Source: Gammaproteobacteria bacterium (GTDB taxonomy: Bacteria > Pseudomonadota > Gammaproteobacteria > Arenicellales > JAJDZL01). From it: 64,000 bases of DNA. The notes beneath the pieces were generated by a model, which had not been told where the DNA came from, searched no databases, and worked only from the letters and a program-made list of their open reading frames with translations. Shown in pieces: positions 47,322 through 56,598 of this stretch (the stretch's first letter is position 1; each line of letters opens with the position of its first letter). The stretch lies in the NCBI GenBank assembly GCA_022823625.1, contig JAJEHQ010000024.1, positions 124,001-188,000 on the forward strand. The letters run 5' to 3'. The position numbers and the translations under genes were made by a program.

Positions 47322-47433
47322 ATGTCGATTTCCGAGAAAAATCCAGATGCTGAGAGCAGCGGTCAGGTCCGTCGTCACCGTCGTCGGTGGAGCGAAACCC
47401 AGAAACTGCAGATCGTGGCGGAGATGCGGAAGC
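47322..47433 (+). mobile_element. Truncated IS66/IS3-type transposase subunit A remnant
   Basis: An ATG with an acceptable reading frame gives QVRRHRRRWSETQKLQIVAEM, the N-terminal helix-turn-helix of TnpA proteins (RRRRRWS-x-E-x-K-x-IV-E). After about 37 residues the frame runs into the end of the oppositely oriented SRPBCC gene, so the element is cut at that join. No inverted repeat end was recognised. Confidence 0.55.
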
Positions 47434-47958
47434 TCAGTTGCTCGGTGGCGCGGTCACTAATCGCACCCTCTCTGCCAACGCTTCGTTGGTGGCTGCATAG
47501 GCGGGCTCGATCCAGTCCGAGTTCCAGAACCAGAGGCCGATGCCGCGGTCCACTTCGTGTTGAGTGACATTCGTTCCGCCATCTGCGGGCTCCAGTAGCC
47601 AGCGATGGTCGAAGGTCAGAATTCCGGGGATGCCCCCGGACTGGCGCAGCTCTTCGTTCGGGAGAAAGGTGTCCACCGTCGCAACCATCTTCAGGATGGC
47701 TCCACCTGGATCACGGACCCTGTTTAGCACTGTCTCCCCCTTCGCATAGGTGCCGTCGACTTCGACAAAGACCGGGTTCCACTGCGGGTAAGCTTGGGTG
47801 TCGATCAGAACCTCCCACAGTACTTCGGGCGGGGCGGGAATCCAGATCTCCACGAGGAACGTTTTGCGGGTGGCGAGAGCGCCGATCACCGCGACAATCA
47901 GGACAATTGAAACAGCAGTCGGGACACCCCATTTGACAAGGGACCGGGACTTCGACAT
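47434..47958 (-). CDS. Membrane-anchored SRPBCC (START-like) domain protein
   Basis: A 174-residue protein with an N-terminal anchor or uncleaved signal (about residues 10-30, TAVSIVLIVAVIGALA) and a polyketide cyclase/START-like domain: IWIPAPPEVLWEVLIDTQAYPQWNPVF is the standard first strand and helices, and a C-terminal helix NSDWIEPAYAATNEALAERV closes the hydrophobic pocket. Such domains bind lipids or other hydrophobic ligands. The gene is visibly richer in G and C than its surroundings and is joined to a transposase remnant at its 3' end, which suggests transfer. Ligand unknown. Confidence 0.8.
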   Translation of the reverse strand: MSKSRSLVKWGVPTAVSIVLIVAVIGALATRKTFLVEIWIPAPPEVLWEVLIDTQAYPQWNPVFVEVDGTYAKGETVLNRVRDPGGAILKMVATVDTFLPNEELRQSGGIPGILTFDHRWLLEPADGGTNVTQHEVDRGIGLWFWNSDWIEPAYAATNEALAERVRLVTAPPSN

Positions 47959-48149
47959 CTCACACAGCCTCGTGCGTGTTCTGATCCATCATCGCAATCA
48001 GCAATTCCGCGTCAACGCCCACGGGATAGTTGATCGGCGCATCGCCCGCGAGGCACTGGAAGGTTCGGGCGGGCGGTTTGTCGAACCGTTGGAGCACCCA
48101 GTGATGAGAACGATCTGGATCATGGCGCATCCTTACATATCAACAGGTT

Positions 48150-48338
48150 TTGAAGTTTCTTCATTATGGAACAATCTTGAGAAGTTTCGCAGAATTTATA
48201 TCTATGAGCGGCTACGGCAAATTTATCTGGAGCGCATTCGGAATTGCTTTCCTCGTTCTTGCAATCAATGTCGTAACCGCAGTTAGGCGACTTCGTAAAT
48301 CAAAAGAAAACGGAGGCTTCAACCGCTGTATTAAATAA
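48150..48338 (+). CDS. Orphan CcmD-like small membrane protein
   Basis: Up to 62 residues, from a TTG at 48150 or a second TTG at 48177. The core SFAEFISMSGYGKFIW, one membrane helix (AFGIAFLVLAINVVTAV) and the basic end RRLRKSK match CcmD, the small cytochrome c maturation protein (F-xx-F-x-MGGYG-xx-W) that helps release CcmE from CcmABC. No other ccm gene is in the window, so this is either a moved or duplicated copy or a remnant. The sequence before it belongs to a GC-rich segment that looks foreign. Confidence 0.5.
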   Translation: MKFLHYGTILRSFAEFISMSGYGKFIWSAFGIAFLVLAINVVTAVRRLRKSKENGGFNRCIK

Positions 48339-48413
48339 AAGAATTGATTTCGCTACCTTAGCGAGGGAATTGTATTAGCGACAACACGGTTGCGTGTTTC
48401 ACTAACTGGCCTT

Positions 48414-48761
48414 TCAGGGTTTAGGTTTGGGCGAGATAACTGATTCGAGCAGATCGATCAATTCCGGTAGTTCTTCTCGAGCGGTCTTCCAAACAATATC
48501 AAGATTGATGTCAAAATACCCATGGACGAGCCGATTGCGCATTCCAATGATCTGCTCCCACGGCAACTCTGGCAAACTCTGGCGTGTGGGTTCGGTGATC
48601 CGATTCGCTGCTTCCCCGACAATCTCGATATTCTTAATCAGTGCAAGGACCAATTGGCGATTTGTGTTCAAGTCGCCTCGTGTGCTTTCTCTTACGAAGG
48701 AAGTTGCCTCCCGTGCAGCATCCAGCATGTGTCGTAAACGAATTTCATCATCACTGAGCAT
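48414..48761 (-). CDS. hepT: HepT-family toxin (DUF86)
   Basis: A 115-residue helical protein with the active-site motif R-x4-H-x-Y: RNRLVHGYF near residue 75. HepT toxins act as RNases and are neutralised when the MntA partner adds AMP groups to the tyrosine of this motif. ANRITEPTRQSLPELPWEQIIGMR is the usual preceding helix. The ATG overlaps the end of mntA by 11 bases on the same strand. Both catalytic residues are present, so the pair looks intact. Confidence 0.88.
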   Translation of the reverse strand: MLSDDEIRLRHMLDAAREATSFVRESTRGDLNTNRQLVLALIKNIEIVGEAANRITEPTRQSLPELPWEQIIGMRNRLVHGYFDINLDIVWKTAREELPELIDLLESVISPKPKP

Positions 48762-49053
48762 ACTGGACTTCCGCCTTATCGAGAACGTCTTGGCGGAAAT
48801 AGCTGCTCAGATCGTCCGGGGTACGCAGGTCCACCTTTTGGCCGCCGAACATTGCTGAGAGTTCGATTTCCATTCCAGCAATACCCAGCAGACCCGGCAT
48901 GCGATCTGGTGCAAATTCGACCAGAACATCTATATCACTATCCGAATCGAAGTCCGCTCGTAATGCTGAACCAAAAATCGCGAGACGCTGAATGCCATGC
49001 GCCTGACAGAAATGAGCCAGTTCGCTCTTCGGAATCGACAGTTGCGGTTTCAT
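48751..49053 (-). CDS. mntA: MntA-family antitoxin nucleotidyltransferase
   Basis: A 100-residue minimal nucleotidyltransferase with the signature FGSALRADFDSDSDIDVLV (G-S-x10-D-x-D) at about residues 27-45, the metal-binding core that transfers AMP to HepT. It precedes hepT and overlaps it by 11 bases, the standard MntA-HepT arrangement. Length is normal and no key residue is missing. Confidence 0.9.
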   Translation of the reverse strand: MKPQLSIPKSELAHFCQAHGIQRLAIFGSALRADFDSDSDIDVLVEFAPDRMPGLLGIAGMEIELSAMFGGQKVDLRTPDDLSSYFRQDVLDKAEVQYAQ

Positions 49054-49323
49054 ATTGAAAAACTCGGTTCGTATCGATGATAAGTTCTGGGGTCAATAAT
49101 TCCCTTATAAGTTTCGTCTGCAAGCGCACCGAATCGGTTGGGTTGGTATAAACCACGCAGTCGAGAATGTCAGATGATTCTCGGACTTCTCGATAGTTGT
49201 AAAGGTTCCGGTTCGTGCAGGAATGCTGTTTCGAACCTCAGTATATCTGAAAATTTATCGTGGTCCCTTCGCTCCTTGCACTACTATTTCTATCAGAATA
49301 CGAGGAATTACCTACCAATTTAA
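49054..49323. other. Intergenic stretch upstream of mntA, no gene recognised
   Basis: About 270 bases without a convincing coding frame; the minus-strand open frames extending mntA backwards do not resemble proteins. It likely carries the mntA-hepT promoter near 49060-49110, but no clear -35/-10 pair was identified. Confidence 0.35.
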
Positions 49324-49510
49324 CTAGTGGTCGGCTTTCAGTGCCTCAATACTCTGCAAAAGTTCTTCGGTTCCCACAATTCCCTTTTCAGTCAACAATG
49401 TTTCCAGAGCTTTGATCCAGTTTTCGAAATATGGCGCCTCGTTGTTTGACTGAAATGCTTGTGCCAGTTGGTGGCTCCATTCTGTCCAACTGCAAGGTAA
49501 ACCTTTATAT
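49324..49510 (-). pseudogene. C-terminal remnant resembling a nitrile hydratase accessory/beta-subunit protein
   Basis: On the minus strand, ending at TAG 49324-49326, the frame reads WTEWSHQLAQAF, YFENWIKALETLLTEKG and TEELLQSIEAL. The pattern W-TEW-xxxLA followed by YY-xxWL-ALE-LL-EKG is the C-terminal half of nitrile hydratase beta subunits and their activator proteins. No start codon or N-terminal half was found upstream, and no catalytic alpha subunit is nearby. It is probably the end of a deleted gene. Confidence 0.45.
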
Positions 49511-49713
49511 GAACACAGAATAAACCTAATCTGAACGTGAAAAAAAATTGAATCTGAATGCGATGTGCGGTGATTTTAAGGACGTTATGGGCGAGTTGTG
49601 TGGCTTGATTGAGCAGCTGCGCGATCAGGCACTGGTAAAGATTTACAATCTCTGCGAGAATGTCGGCTACGATGGCTTATGTTGCATGCTACATGAGCCA
49701 ACAAGGATCACTT

Positions 49714-51759
49714 TTACGCATCTGTTGGATAATCAAAGTGACGAGCAATCGTTGCAATTTCTTCGTCATTCCAGACTACGGACAAATTCACATCGACCGT
49801 TAATCCAGTGTCCTTTGCTTCGGAGTAAAGTGAGCTTTTGATTCTGGCAATTCCATCACTGCGAAAGATATTGATTTTGTGTTCAACTGTGCAACTTAAC
49901 GAAACTGCCTCATTTGTGATTGCGCGGAAGTGCATCGAGGTTTCAAGTGAAATGGCAATTTCTTCATCACCAAATCGGAATGTACATTGCGGCATTTTCC
50001 AGGAATACTCGAACTGACCAGCACCTAACTCTTCTCGTTCCCTTTGCAGTTCACCCTCAGATTCGAATGTCCAACTTGGTTGATTTGGCAGTTTTTTAGC
50101 GCTAGGGAACGGTGTCGACAATTCAGTTCCAGTATCAAAACGCGGCAGTTTCAGACTTGATTGCTCTGATGAGATTCTTATGCAAGCAGGCCGTGTAGTA
50201 GCCCAGACAAGAGGCCAATAGGATGTGCCGAAAGCCAGCCGAATTCGATTTCCGCGAGTGAATCGATAGGCTGTTGACGGCAGTTGGATGCGATAGCGAA
50301 TCGGTTTGCCGGGAGAAAAGTGTGAAATTTCATCCAGTGATTCGTCAAGCGCGAGATTTAGAATCTGTCTGTTAACCAGATTGGAGTCGCCATCGCGAGA
50401 CACTTCGCAGAGTCGGCAGATCAGCTGAGCTGCGCGCTTATCTCTAATTACATCAATTGACAACTCCGCGTGACCGTTCAGAATGAGATCTTGGGCAAGC
50501 GGCTCGGAGTCGAAGCAAAGCGTGCGTTCATCGTCAACGCGCTGATTAAGCGGAAGTCCGCCAACTCGGCCAAAATATCCGGTATCCCCAGCATATTCGC
50601 CATGCTGCAGATTATTCGGTACATCGAAAAACTGAATTTCTGTAGAAGGCTGATCGGTCAACTTATCACGCTCAAGATATAGCGTGGTAAGATCCGACTG
50701 TTCAAAATCATCGATCTCGATCCATTTTCCATTTCGTTTCTTCAGCCGGTCTTGAGGTGAATCGAATTCACGTTGCCATATCCGCAGGTGAGGCCAGTCT
50801 AAGTCTTTTCCCGGTTCATTCTTCAGCCAGTGGTCCCACCATTCGAGTGAAAGGTCCTGAAAACTGATCGCTGGGCCGGGTTCACCTTGGTCGGGATAGT
50901 GATGTCCCCAAGCCCCTACAATGCCCCAGCAAATATCGGGTCGCAATTTGACCAAGTCCATCACCATGTTGGAATATCGGTCTGACCAGCCGCCAATTGC
51001 AAGAATTGGACAGGAGAGCTGTTTCGAACAGAAAGCAACTGAACCGTGCCGCCAATACTCGCCTCGAACAGAGTTTTGAATCCATTCACTGAGCGGAAAG
51101 GCGAGCTTGTGCAGTCTTTTTTTCCACAGATCAAACCATTCTTTACCGACCGTTGCGAGATCTGGCGGGGAAGCGAGAATGGCGGGTAAAGTAGCGCCCC
51201 ATTCGAAACTGTCAGTGAGTAAACAGCCTCCCATCCAGTGAATGTCATCATCAAATCGATTGATTGTCGCACAATTGGCCACAATTGCTTTCAATGGGCC
51301 CGGAGCATCTACTGCTGCCTGCAGGGCTGCTGTTCCGCCCCAAGATGTTCCAAACATTCCCACACGACCTGTACACCAACTCTGAGCAGCGATCCAGTCT
51401 ATGACATGTCGTGCATCAGTCAGTTCATCATCCGAGTACATATCCGGCATGTGCCCCTCACTGTCACCTGATCCTCGCATATCCACGCGCAAACAAACGT
51501 AACCGTGCGAAGCAAAAAAGGGATGGTTGCGTTCATCTCGGGCACGGACCATGTCGCGTTTTCGATATGGTAAGTACTCCAGAATTGAAGGAAAGGGTCC
51601 GTCTCCCTTCGGCCACCAAATCCGGGCAGACAATCTGACGCCGTCAGGCATTTCTATCCAGAGATGCTCAGTTACCTTGAATGCATTTGGCTCTCTGCGA
51701 TGATGCTTGTCGGACATTAGATCCAGTCTGTTGAGGATTTGATCGATCGATTTGCCCAT
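49714..51759 (-). CDS. CocE/NonD-family serine hydrolase (first copy)
   Basis: A 681-residue alpha/beta hydrolase. The nucleophile elbow GTSWGG lies in the N-terminal third after RVDMRGSGDSEG; the acid is probably in GGWSDRYSN and the histidine in GAWGHHYPDQGEPGP. The C-terminal third is the jelly-roll domain of the X-Pro dipeptidyl-peptidase/cocaine esterase group. These enzymes cleave acyl, ester or peptide bonds; the substrate is unknown and no signal peptide is seen. The ATG at 51759 is one of several candidates (TTG 51780, ATG 51717). It is divergent from the plus-strand opp operon, and a second member lies beyond that operon. Confidence 0.87.
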   Translation of the reverse strand: MGKSIDQILNRLDLMSDKHHRREPNAFKVTEHLWIEMPDGVRLSARIWWPKGDGPFPSILEYLPYRKRDMVRARDERNHPFFASHGYVCLRVDMRGSGDSEGHMPDMYSDDELTDARHVIDWIAAQSWCTGRVGMFGTSWGGTAALQAAVDAPGPLKAIVANCATINRFDDDIHWMGGCLLTDSFEWGATLPAILASPPDLATVGKEWFDLWKKRLHKLAFPLSEWIQNSVRGEYWRHGSVAFCSKQLSCPILAIGGWSDRYSNMVMDLVKLRPDICWGIVGAWGHHYPDQGEPGPAISFQDLSLEWWDHWLKNEPGKDLDWPHLRIWQREFDSPQDRLKKRNGKWIEIDDFEQSDLTTLYLERDKLTDQPSTEIQFFDVPNNLQHGEYAGDTGYFGRVGGLPLNQRVDDERTLCFDSEPLAQDLILNGHAELSIDVIRDKRAAQLICRLCEVSRDGDSNLVNRQILNLALDESLDEISHFSPGKPIRYRIQLPSTAYRFTRGNRIRLAFGTSYWPLVWATTRPACIRISSEQSSLKLPRFDTGTELSTPFPSAKKLPNQPSWTFESEGELQREREELGAGQFEYSWKMPQCTFRFGDEEIAISLETSMHFRAITNEAVSLSCTVEHKINIFRSDGIARIKSSLYSEAKDTGLTVDVNLSVVWNDEEIATIARHFDYPTDA

Positions 51760-52135
51760 AATTTTGCAAGAAATAAGCAATAAATTAATTTCTAAATCTT
51801 CATAATTTAATATGCCTTTGTTTGCGCACTACTCGAGAAAGTTCGTAGATGGTTGTTTCATTGACTGATTTCCTCTGCATTTTCAATAAGATAGGTGTAG
51901 TGGTTATGCTACAATACTTATTCATGTGTAGAGGTATTTAACTTTTTTACTCTTCTTGGAGTCCGCAAATTACGTCTGCGACGAATCTACCAAGCTTATG
52001 TAAATCCATGTAATTGTGGTGACAAAAGGTGTCATTGACTATTTGGAATTCGGTAATACGAGATTGAATGATTCGTTGAATTGGCGGTTATCCACATCAA
52101 CCGTTTCCATCTGAATTACGAACCGGAGACATTCT
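51760..52135. other. Divergent promoter region between a CocE-type hydrolase and oppA
   Basis: About 375 AT-rich bases without a gene. TACAAT at 51910-51915 is a fair plus-strand -10 candidate, though no good -35 is correctly spaced. A ribosome site GGAGA sits just before the oppA ATG. No long dyad or repeat was found. Confidence 0.4.
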
Positions 52136-53764
52136 ATGCAACCAATTCCCCTCACTCGAATTTTCACCCTGTTGATCAGTTTGATCTTTACGCTCACTTG
52201 CACTGCAGCGGATATTCCAGCATCTGATCAGGAAAATCTGGCGGTTGAGCAGACATTCACCTACAGAATGTCTGCTGAAATTCCTACACTTGATCCCCAA
52301 CTAAACGAGGATTCAGAAGGGTACGATGTACTACGCGATCTTTTTGAAGGTTTGCTCAATCAAGATTCAACAGGCAAACTGGCACCTGGTGTTGCCAAGG
52401 AATTTCAGTCGAAAAACAACAACCAAACATTTACATTCCTCCTTCGGAATGATGCGCGATGGTCGAACGGTGACCCGGTTACCGCTCACGATTTTGTTTA
52501 TGCCTGGCGTCGCGCTGTCGACCCAAACACTGCATCGCCGTACTCTTGGTACATATCGCTTGCGACAGTCAGAAACGCGGATGACATCATCGCCGGAAAT
52601 AAACCGCCGAAAGAACTCGGAGTAAAAGCTGTTGACGATTTTACTCTTGAGGTTCAACTTGATCAGTCGTTGCCGTATTTCCCGGAAATGACTACCTATG
52701 CAACACTCTTTCCCGTACACAAAGCGACTGTCGAAAACCATGGCATCAAGTGGACAAGACCTGAAAACATTGTCTCAAACGGTGCTTACGTATTGACTGA
52801 ACACATTCCAAATGAATATCACATGAGAAAGCGCAACTCCATGTACTGGAATAATGAAGCAACGGTCATAGATACTGTAATTGGACGCGTCATCAACGAT
52901 GTGAATCAAGCACTTACCCGTTATTTCGCAGGTGAGGTCGATTACACCGAAACGCCACCTGGACAGTATCCTAATTTGGTCAAGAAGTATCCGGATGAGG
53001 CGACATCAGTGCCAAATCTATGCACCTACTACTATGCAATTAATCACACCGAGAGCGCTAACCCTGGATTGCATGATGTCAGAGTACGAAAAGCATTGTC
53101 ATATGCCATAGATCGAAATTTGCTGGTCGATCAAGTGCTGAAGGGTGGGCAATACCCCGCATACAATTTTGTTCACCGGGCAACAGCTGGCTTCGAAATG
53201 CCGGTGATTGAATATTCATCCATTCCCCAGAACGAACTTGATGCGAAAGCAAAAGATCTTATGATCGCAGCCGGATACAGCCCTGAAAATCCGTTGACAT
53301 TGAAGTTGATCTACAACACTTCTGAATCACATAAGCAGATTGCCACCGTTGTCTCGCAATTATGGAAACAAAAACTTGGGGTACAGACCGAACTCGTAAA
53401 CTACGAGTGGAAAACTTATCTTCAAATTCGTCAAACGCAGGAATTTGATCTCGCGCGTGCCGCCTGGTGCGGAGACTATAACGAAGCGTCCACATTTCTA
53501 GATTTGATGACGACTGCTTCAACCTCCAATGCCGGACGATTATCCAATCCGGAGGTGGATCGACTCATGGCGGAGTCGAAAACCCTGGAAAATCCACAAG
53601 GCAACTACACAGCAGTAGAATTGATTCTTGCTGATGAAATGGCGTTGATTCCGATCTACCACTATACCAGTGTGTTTATGCTGAATTCGCAGATTAAGGG
53701 ATGGCCATATGATAATGTTCAAAAGAACTGGTACTCGAAAGATCTCTATCGCATAAAGAATTAA
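52136..53764 (+). CDS. oppA: Oligopeptide ABC transporter binding protein
   Basis: A 542-residue periplasmic protein with a signal peptide (about residues 1-24, ending CTAADI, without a lipobox). It is of the OppA/MppA type of SBP_bac_5: YRMSAEIPTLDPQLNEDSEG at the mature start, FEGLLNQDSTGKLAPGVA, LRNDARWSNGDPVTAHDFVYAWRR, and WCGDYNEASTFLDL near residue 440, the position of a peptide-backbone contact in OppA. It captures peptides of mixed sequence for the permeases encoded next. GGAGA lies eight bases before the ATG. Confidence 0.92.
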   Translation: MQPIPLTRIFTLLISLIFTLTCTAADIPASDQENLAVEQTFTYRMSAEIPTLDPQLNEDSEGYDVLRDLFEGLLNQDSTGKLAPGVAKEFQSKNNNQTFTFLLRNDARWSNGDPVTAHDFVYAWRRAVDPNTASPYSWYISLATVRNADDIIAGNKPPKELGVKAVDDFTLEVQLDQSLPYFPEMTTYATLFPVHKATVENHGIKWTRPENIVSNGAYVLTEHIPNEYHMRKRNSMYWNNEATVIDTVIGRVINDVNQALTRYFAGEVDYTETPPGQYPNLVKKYPDEATSVPNLCTYYYAINHTESANPGLHDVRVRKALSYAIDRNLLVDQVLKGGQYPAYNFVHRATAGFEMPVIEYSSIPQNELDAKAKDLMIAAGYSPENPLTLKLIYNTSESHKQIATVVSQLWKQKLGVQTELVNYEWKTYLQIRQTQEFDLARAAWCGDYNEASTFLDLMTTASTSNAGRLSNPEVDRLMAESKTLENPQGNYTAVELILADEMALIPIYHYTSVFMLNSQIKGWPYDNVQKNWYSKDLYRIKN

Positions 53765-53784
53765 TGTAATTCGATTTTGTCTTC

Positions 53785-54708
53785 ATGGCGTTTTACATCA
53801 CTCGAAGGATATTAGTTGCCGTACCGACGATCCTGGCACTGATCGTTTTTTCGTTCATCATCATGTATCTTGCTCCTGGCAGTCCATTTGCTGGAGAACG
53901 CCCATTGCCAGAAGCGACATTGGCCAACATCGAGGCGTTGTACGGCCTGAATCGCCCGTTCTACGAACAGGTTTTTCGGTACGTATGGAATATCGTGGTG
54001 CACTTTGATTTCGGGCCCTCACTGGTTTATCGCGATCGTTCAGTCAGCGAAATCATTGCGCAAGGGTTTCCGGTCACCTTGACGTATGGATTTCTTTCAT
54101 TTATTGTTGCGGTCAGTGTGGGTGTCGTGCTCGGAGTAGTTGCCGCACTCCGTCAGAATTCATGGCTTGACTATCTTGCGGTTGGCGTCTCCATCGGTGC
54201 TCAGGTGTTGCCAAACTTTGTTATGGCGCCAATTCTCGTATTGACTTTCACCCTGTGGCTCGGTTGGTTGCCTGGCGGCGGATGGCAAGGTGGCGAACTC
54301 CCTTATCTAATCTTACCTGTCATTGCGCTTTCTACAAGTTTCATGGCATCAATCGCCAGAATTACACGATCATCGATGTTGGAAGTGTTGAACGCAGATT
54401 TCATTTTCACCGTCCGCGCCAAGGGACTGCCTAAACGACGTTGGGTGTTGCGTCATGCACTGAAACCGGCGATGTTGCCGGTCATTTCATATCTTGGTCC
54501 AACATTCGTCGGTTTGATTACTGGTTCAGTGGTGATTGACATTTATTTTTCCACCGGTGGCATTGGCCAATACTTTGTGAACGCGGCGATCAACCGTGAT
54601 TATTCCCTGATCATGGGGATCACAATTTTGACCGGTACACTCACTGTGGTATTCAACCTTCTGGTTGATATTGCTTATGCGTGGATCGATCCTAGAATTC
54701 GTTACTAA
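53785..54708 (+). CDS. oppB: Oligopeptide ABC transporter permease OppB
   Basis: A 307-residue permease with six membrane segments, starting MAFYITRRILVAVPTILAL and containing YLAPGSPFAGERPLP, the OppB variant of the family. The coupling loop is VRAKGLPKRRWVLRHALKPAM near residue 215. It ends with AWIDPRIRY as usual. It follows oppA by 20 bases. Confidence 0.93.
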   Translation: MAFYITRRILVAVPTILALIVFSFIIMYLAPGSPFAGERPLPEATLANIEALYGLNRPFYEQVFRYVWNIVVHFDFGPSLVYRDRSVSEIIAQGFPVTLTYGFLSFIVAVSVGVVLGVVAALRQNSWLDYLAVGVSIGAQVLPNFVMAPILVLTFTLWLGWLPGGGWQGGELPYLILPVIALSTSFMASIARITRSSMLEVLNADFIFTVRAKGLPKRRWVLRHALKPAMLPVISYLGPTFVGLITGSVVIDIYFSTGGIGQYFVNAAINRDYSLIMGITILTGTLTVVFNLLVDIAYAWIDPRIRY

Positions 54709-54717
54709 TTAATCGAT

Positions 54718-55629
54718 ATGAATTTGATTCAGAGAACTAACTTTGAATTTTCTGCAAGGGATGAAGATCACCGCTCACTTTGGCAGGACGCACTCATTCG
54801 ATTTCGCCGGAACCGGGCAGCTTCAGCTAGTGTTCTCGTACTTGCCTTGATTGCAATCTATTCGATATTCGGGCCAACACTTTCAGGGTGGACAACGGAA
54901 GAGATAGATTGGAGCGTCATTGGATCTGTTGAAACAATGGGTAAGCCATCTGGAATACATTACTTTGGAACTGATGAGCTTGGTCGGGACCTCTTTACAC
55001 GTACCGCTATCGGAACTCGAATTTCACTTATTGTGGGCTTGATCGGAGCTCTCATTGCCGTTTTCGTCGGTACCCTTTACGGCGCGATCGCAGGGTATTT
55101 CGGTGGCAAATTAGACAATGTCATGATGCGATTTGTGGATGTCGCAATGTCCATTCCGTATATGTTTGTTCTCATTCTGATGTTGGTTGTGTTCGGACGA
55201 TCTATCGTACTTCTATTTATCGGCATAGGATTGGTTTCATGGCTTGATATGGCACGTATCGTACGAGGACAGACGCTCAGTATTAGAACTCGGGAGTTTG
55301 TCGAAAACGCAGTGGTTAGTGGTGTACTGCCTTTTTTCATCATTCTGCGACATATTGTCCCGAATCTGCTGGGTATAGTTATTGTCTATGCCACACTATT
55401 GGTGCCAAATATCATCCTCTATGAGAGTTTCATTAGCTTTCTTGGACTTGGTGTTCAGGAACCAAACACTTCACTCGGTGCATTGATCAGCAGTGGTTCG
55501 TCTCAAATGCAATACGGAACGTTATGGCAATTGGCGTTTCCTTTGTTCTTCTTTGTGATCACGCTGTTTGGTTTTTTCTTTGCGGGAGACGGGATGCGCG
55601 ATGCTCTCGATCCAAAAGACCGCTTGTAG
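54718..55629 (+). CDS. oppC: Oligopeptide ABC transporter permease OppC
   Basis: A 303-residue permease. After a cytoplasmic start (SLWQDALIRFRRNRAA) come six membrane segments with HYFGTDELGRDLFTRTAIGTR in the periplasmic part and SFLGLGVQEPNTSLG near the C-terminus, both standard for OppC. It ends FAGDGMRDALDPKDRL and is followed with no gap by the oppD ATG. Confidence 0.93.
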   Translation: MNLIQRTNFEFSARDEDHRSLWQDALIRFRRNRAASASVLVLALIAIYSIFGPTLSGWTTEEIDWSVIGSVETMGKPSGIHYFGTDELGRDLFTRTAIGTRISLIVGLIGALIAVFVGTLYGAIAGYFGGKLDNVMMRFVDVAMSIPYMFVLILMLVVFGRSIVLLFIGIGLVSWLDMARIVRGQTLSIRTREFVENAVVSGVLPFFIILRHIVPNLLGIVIVYATLLVPNIILYESFISFLGLGVQEPNTSLGALISSGSSQMQYGTLWQLAFPLFFFVITLFGFFFAGDGMRDALDPKDRL

Positions 55630-56598
55630 ATGAATCTTCTCGACATTCGTAATCTTCAGGTGGTGTTCAAAACCACAACGAAGCCGGTGCACGCGGTTAA
55701 CGGTGTCAGTTTTCATCTCGACGTTGGTGAAATACTGGGCGTCGTCGGAGAAAGCGGTTCAGGTAAGAGTCAGATGACTTTCGCAATGGTTGGGTTGCAT
55801 TCAAAAAACGCCAAAGTGTCGGGACAGGCTCTATTCGAAGGCGTCGATCTCCTCGAATTGAATGAAGGCGAGCTTGAGCGTATTCGAGCCACCCAGATTG
55901 CAATGATCTTTCAAAACCCGATGACTGCACTTAACCCATATCTGCGCATTTCAGATCAAATGGCGGAAATTCTGACTTTCCATCAAGGCATGTTGAAGTC
56001 TCAGGCATTGATGCACTGCATCCATATGCTTGATGTCGTTCAAATTCCAGATGCCAAAAATCGTTTGAGAATGTATCCTCACGAATTTTCAGGGGGCATG
56101 CGTCAGCGTGTACTGATCGCTATGGCACTATTGTGTCAGCCTAGGATACTGATCGCAGATGAACCAACAACCGCACTTGACGTCACGGTTCAAGCTCAGA
56201 TTGTTGAACTTCTCAAGAACATCCGTCAGGAGTTTGGAACAGCAATAATTCTTATTACACATGATTTAGGTTTGGTCGCCGGTATGACTGATCGTATTGT
56301 TGTGATGTATGGTGGACAGGTCATGGAATCCGGGACAACGGAATCCATTTTCTCTTCACCTGAGCATCCATATACTACCGCTTTGCTTGATGCTGTCCCA
56401 CGTCTTGATCGAGACTCTGATTCGTTATCGGTCATCGCTGGAGATCCGTTAGACGTAAGAGACCGGTGGAAGGGTTGTCCGTTCGAGCCCCGCTGTGAAT
56501 ATCACTTGCCGATGTGTTTGCAAACACGACCTCCAATTGAAACTGCAAACGGACGAATCCGTGCGTGTCACGTAGACCGCAACTTGATTGGCAAATGA
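55630..56598 (+). CDS. oppD: Oligopeptide ABC transporter ATPase OppD
   Basis: A 322-residue ATPase. Walker A is GESGSGKSQ near residue 40, signature FSGGMRQRVLIAMAL near 155, Walker [13 protein letters not shown] near 178. The C-terminal oligopeptide-transporter extension with the cysteine group CPFEPRCEYHLPMC is present; such a motif can hold an iron-sulfur cluster. It follows oppC directly and overlaps oppF by four bases (ATGA). Confidence 0.94.
   Translation: MNLLDIRNLQVVFKTTTKPVHAVNGVSFHLDVGEILGVVGESGSGKSQMTFAMVGLHSKNAKVSGQALFEGVDLLELNEGELERIRATQIAMIFQNPMTALNPYLRISDQMAEILTFHQGMLKSQALMHCIHMLDVVQIPDAKNRLRMYPHEFSGGMRQRVLIAMALLCQPRILIADEPTTALDVTVQAQIVELLKNIRQEFGTAIILITHDLGLVAGMTDRIVVMYGGQVMESGTTESIFSSPEHPYTTALLDAVPRLDRDSDSLSVIAGDPLDVRDRWKGCPFEPRCEYHLPMCLQTRPPIETANGRIRACHVDRNLIGK

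Noticed and set aside
47798-48286. Plus-strand 162-codon frame antisense to the SRPBCC gene
   Set aside because: It covers the start of the SRPBCC gene and continues in the wrong frame through the CcmD-like gene.
49548-49841. Plus-strand 97-codon frame before the first CocE-type hydrolase
   Set aside because: Its second half is antisense to the hydrolase and the first half matches nothing I recognise; there is no ribosome site.
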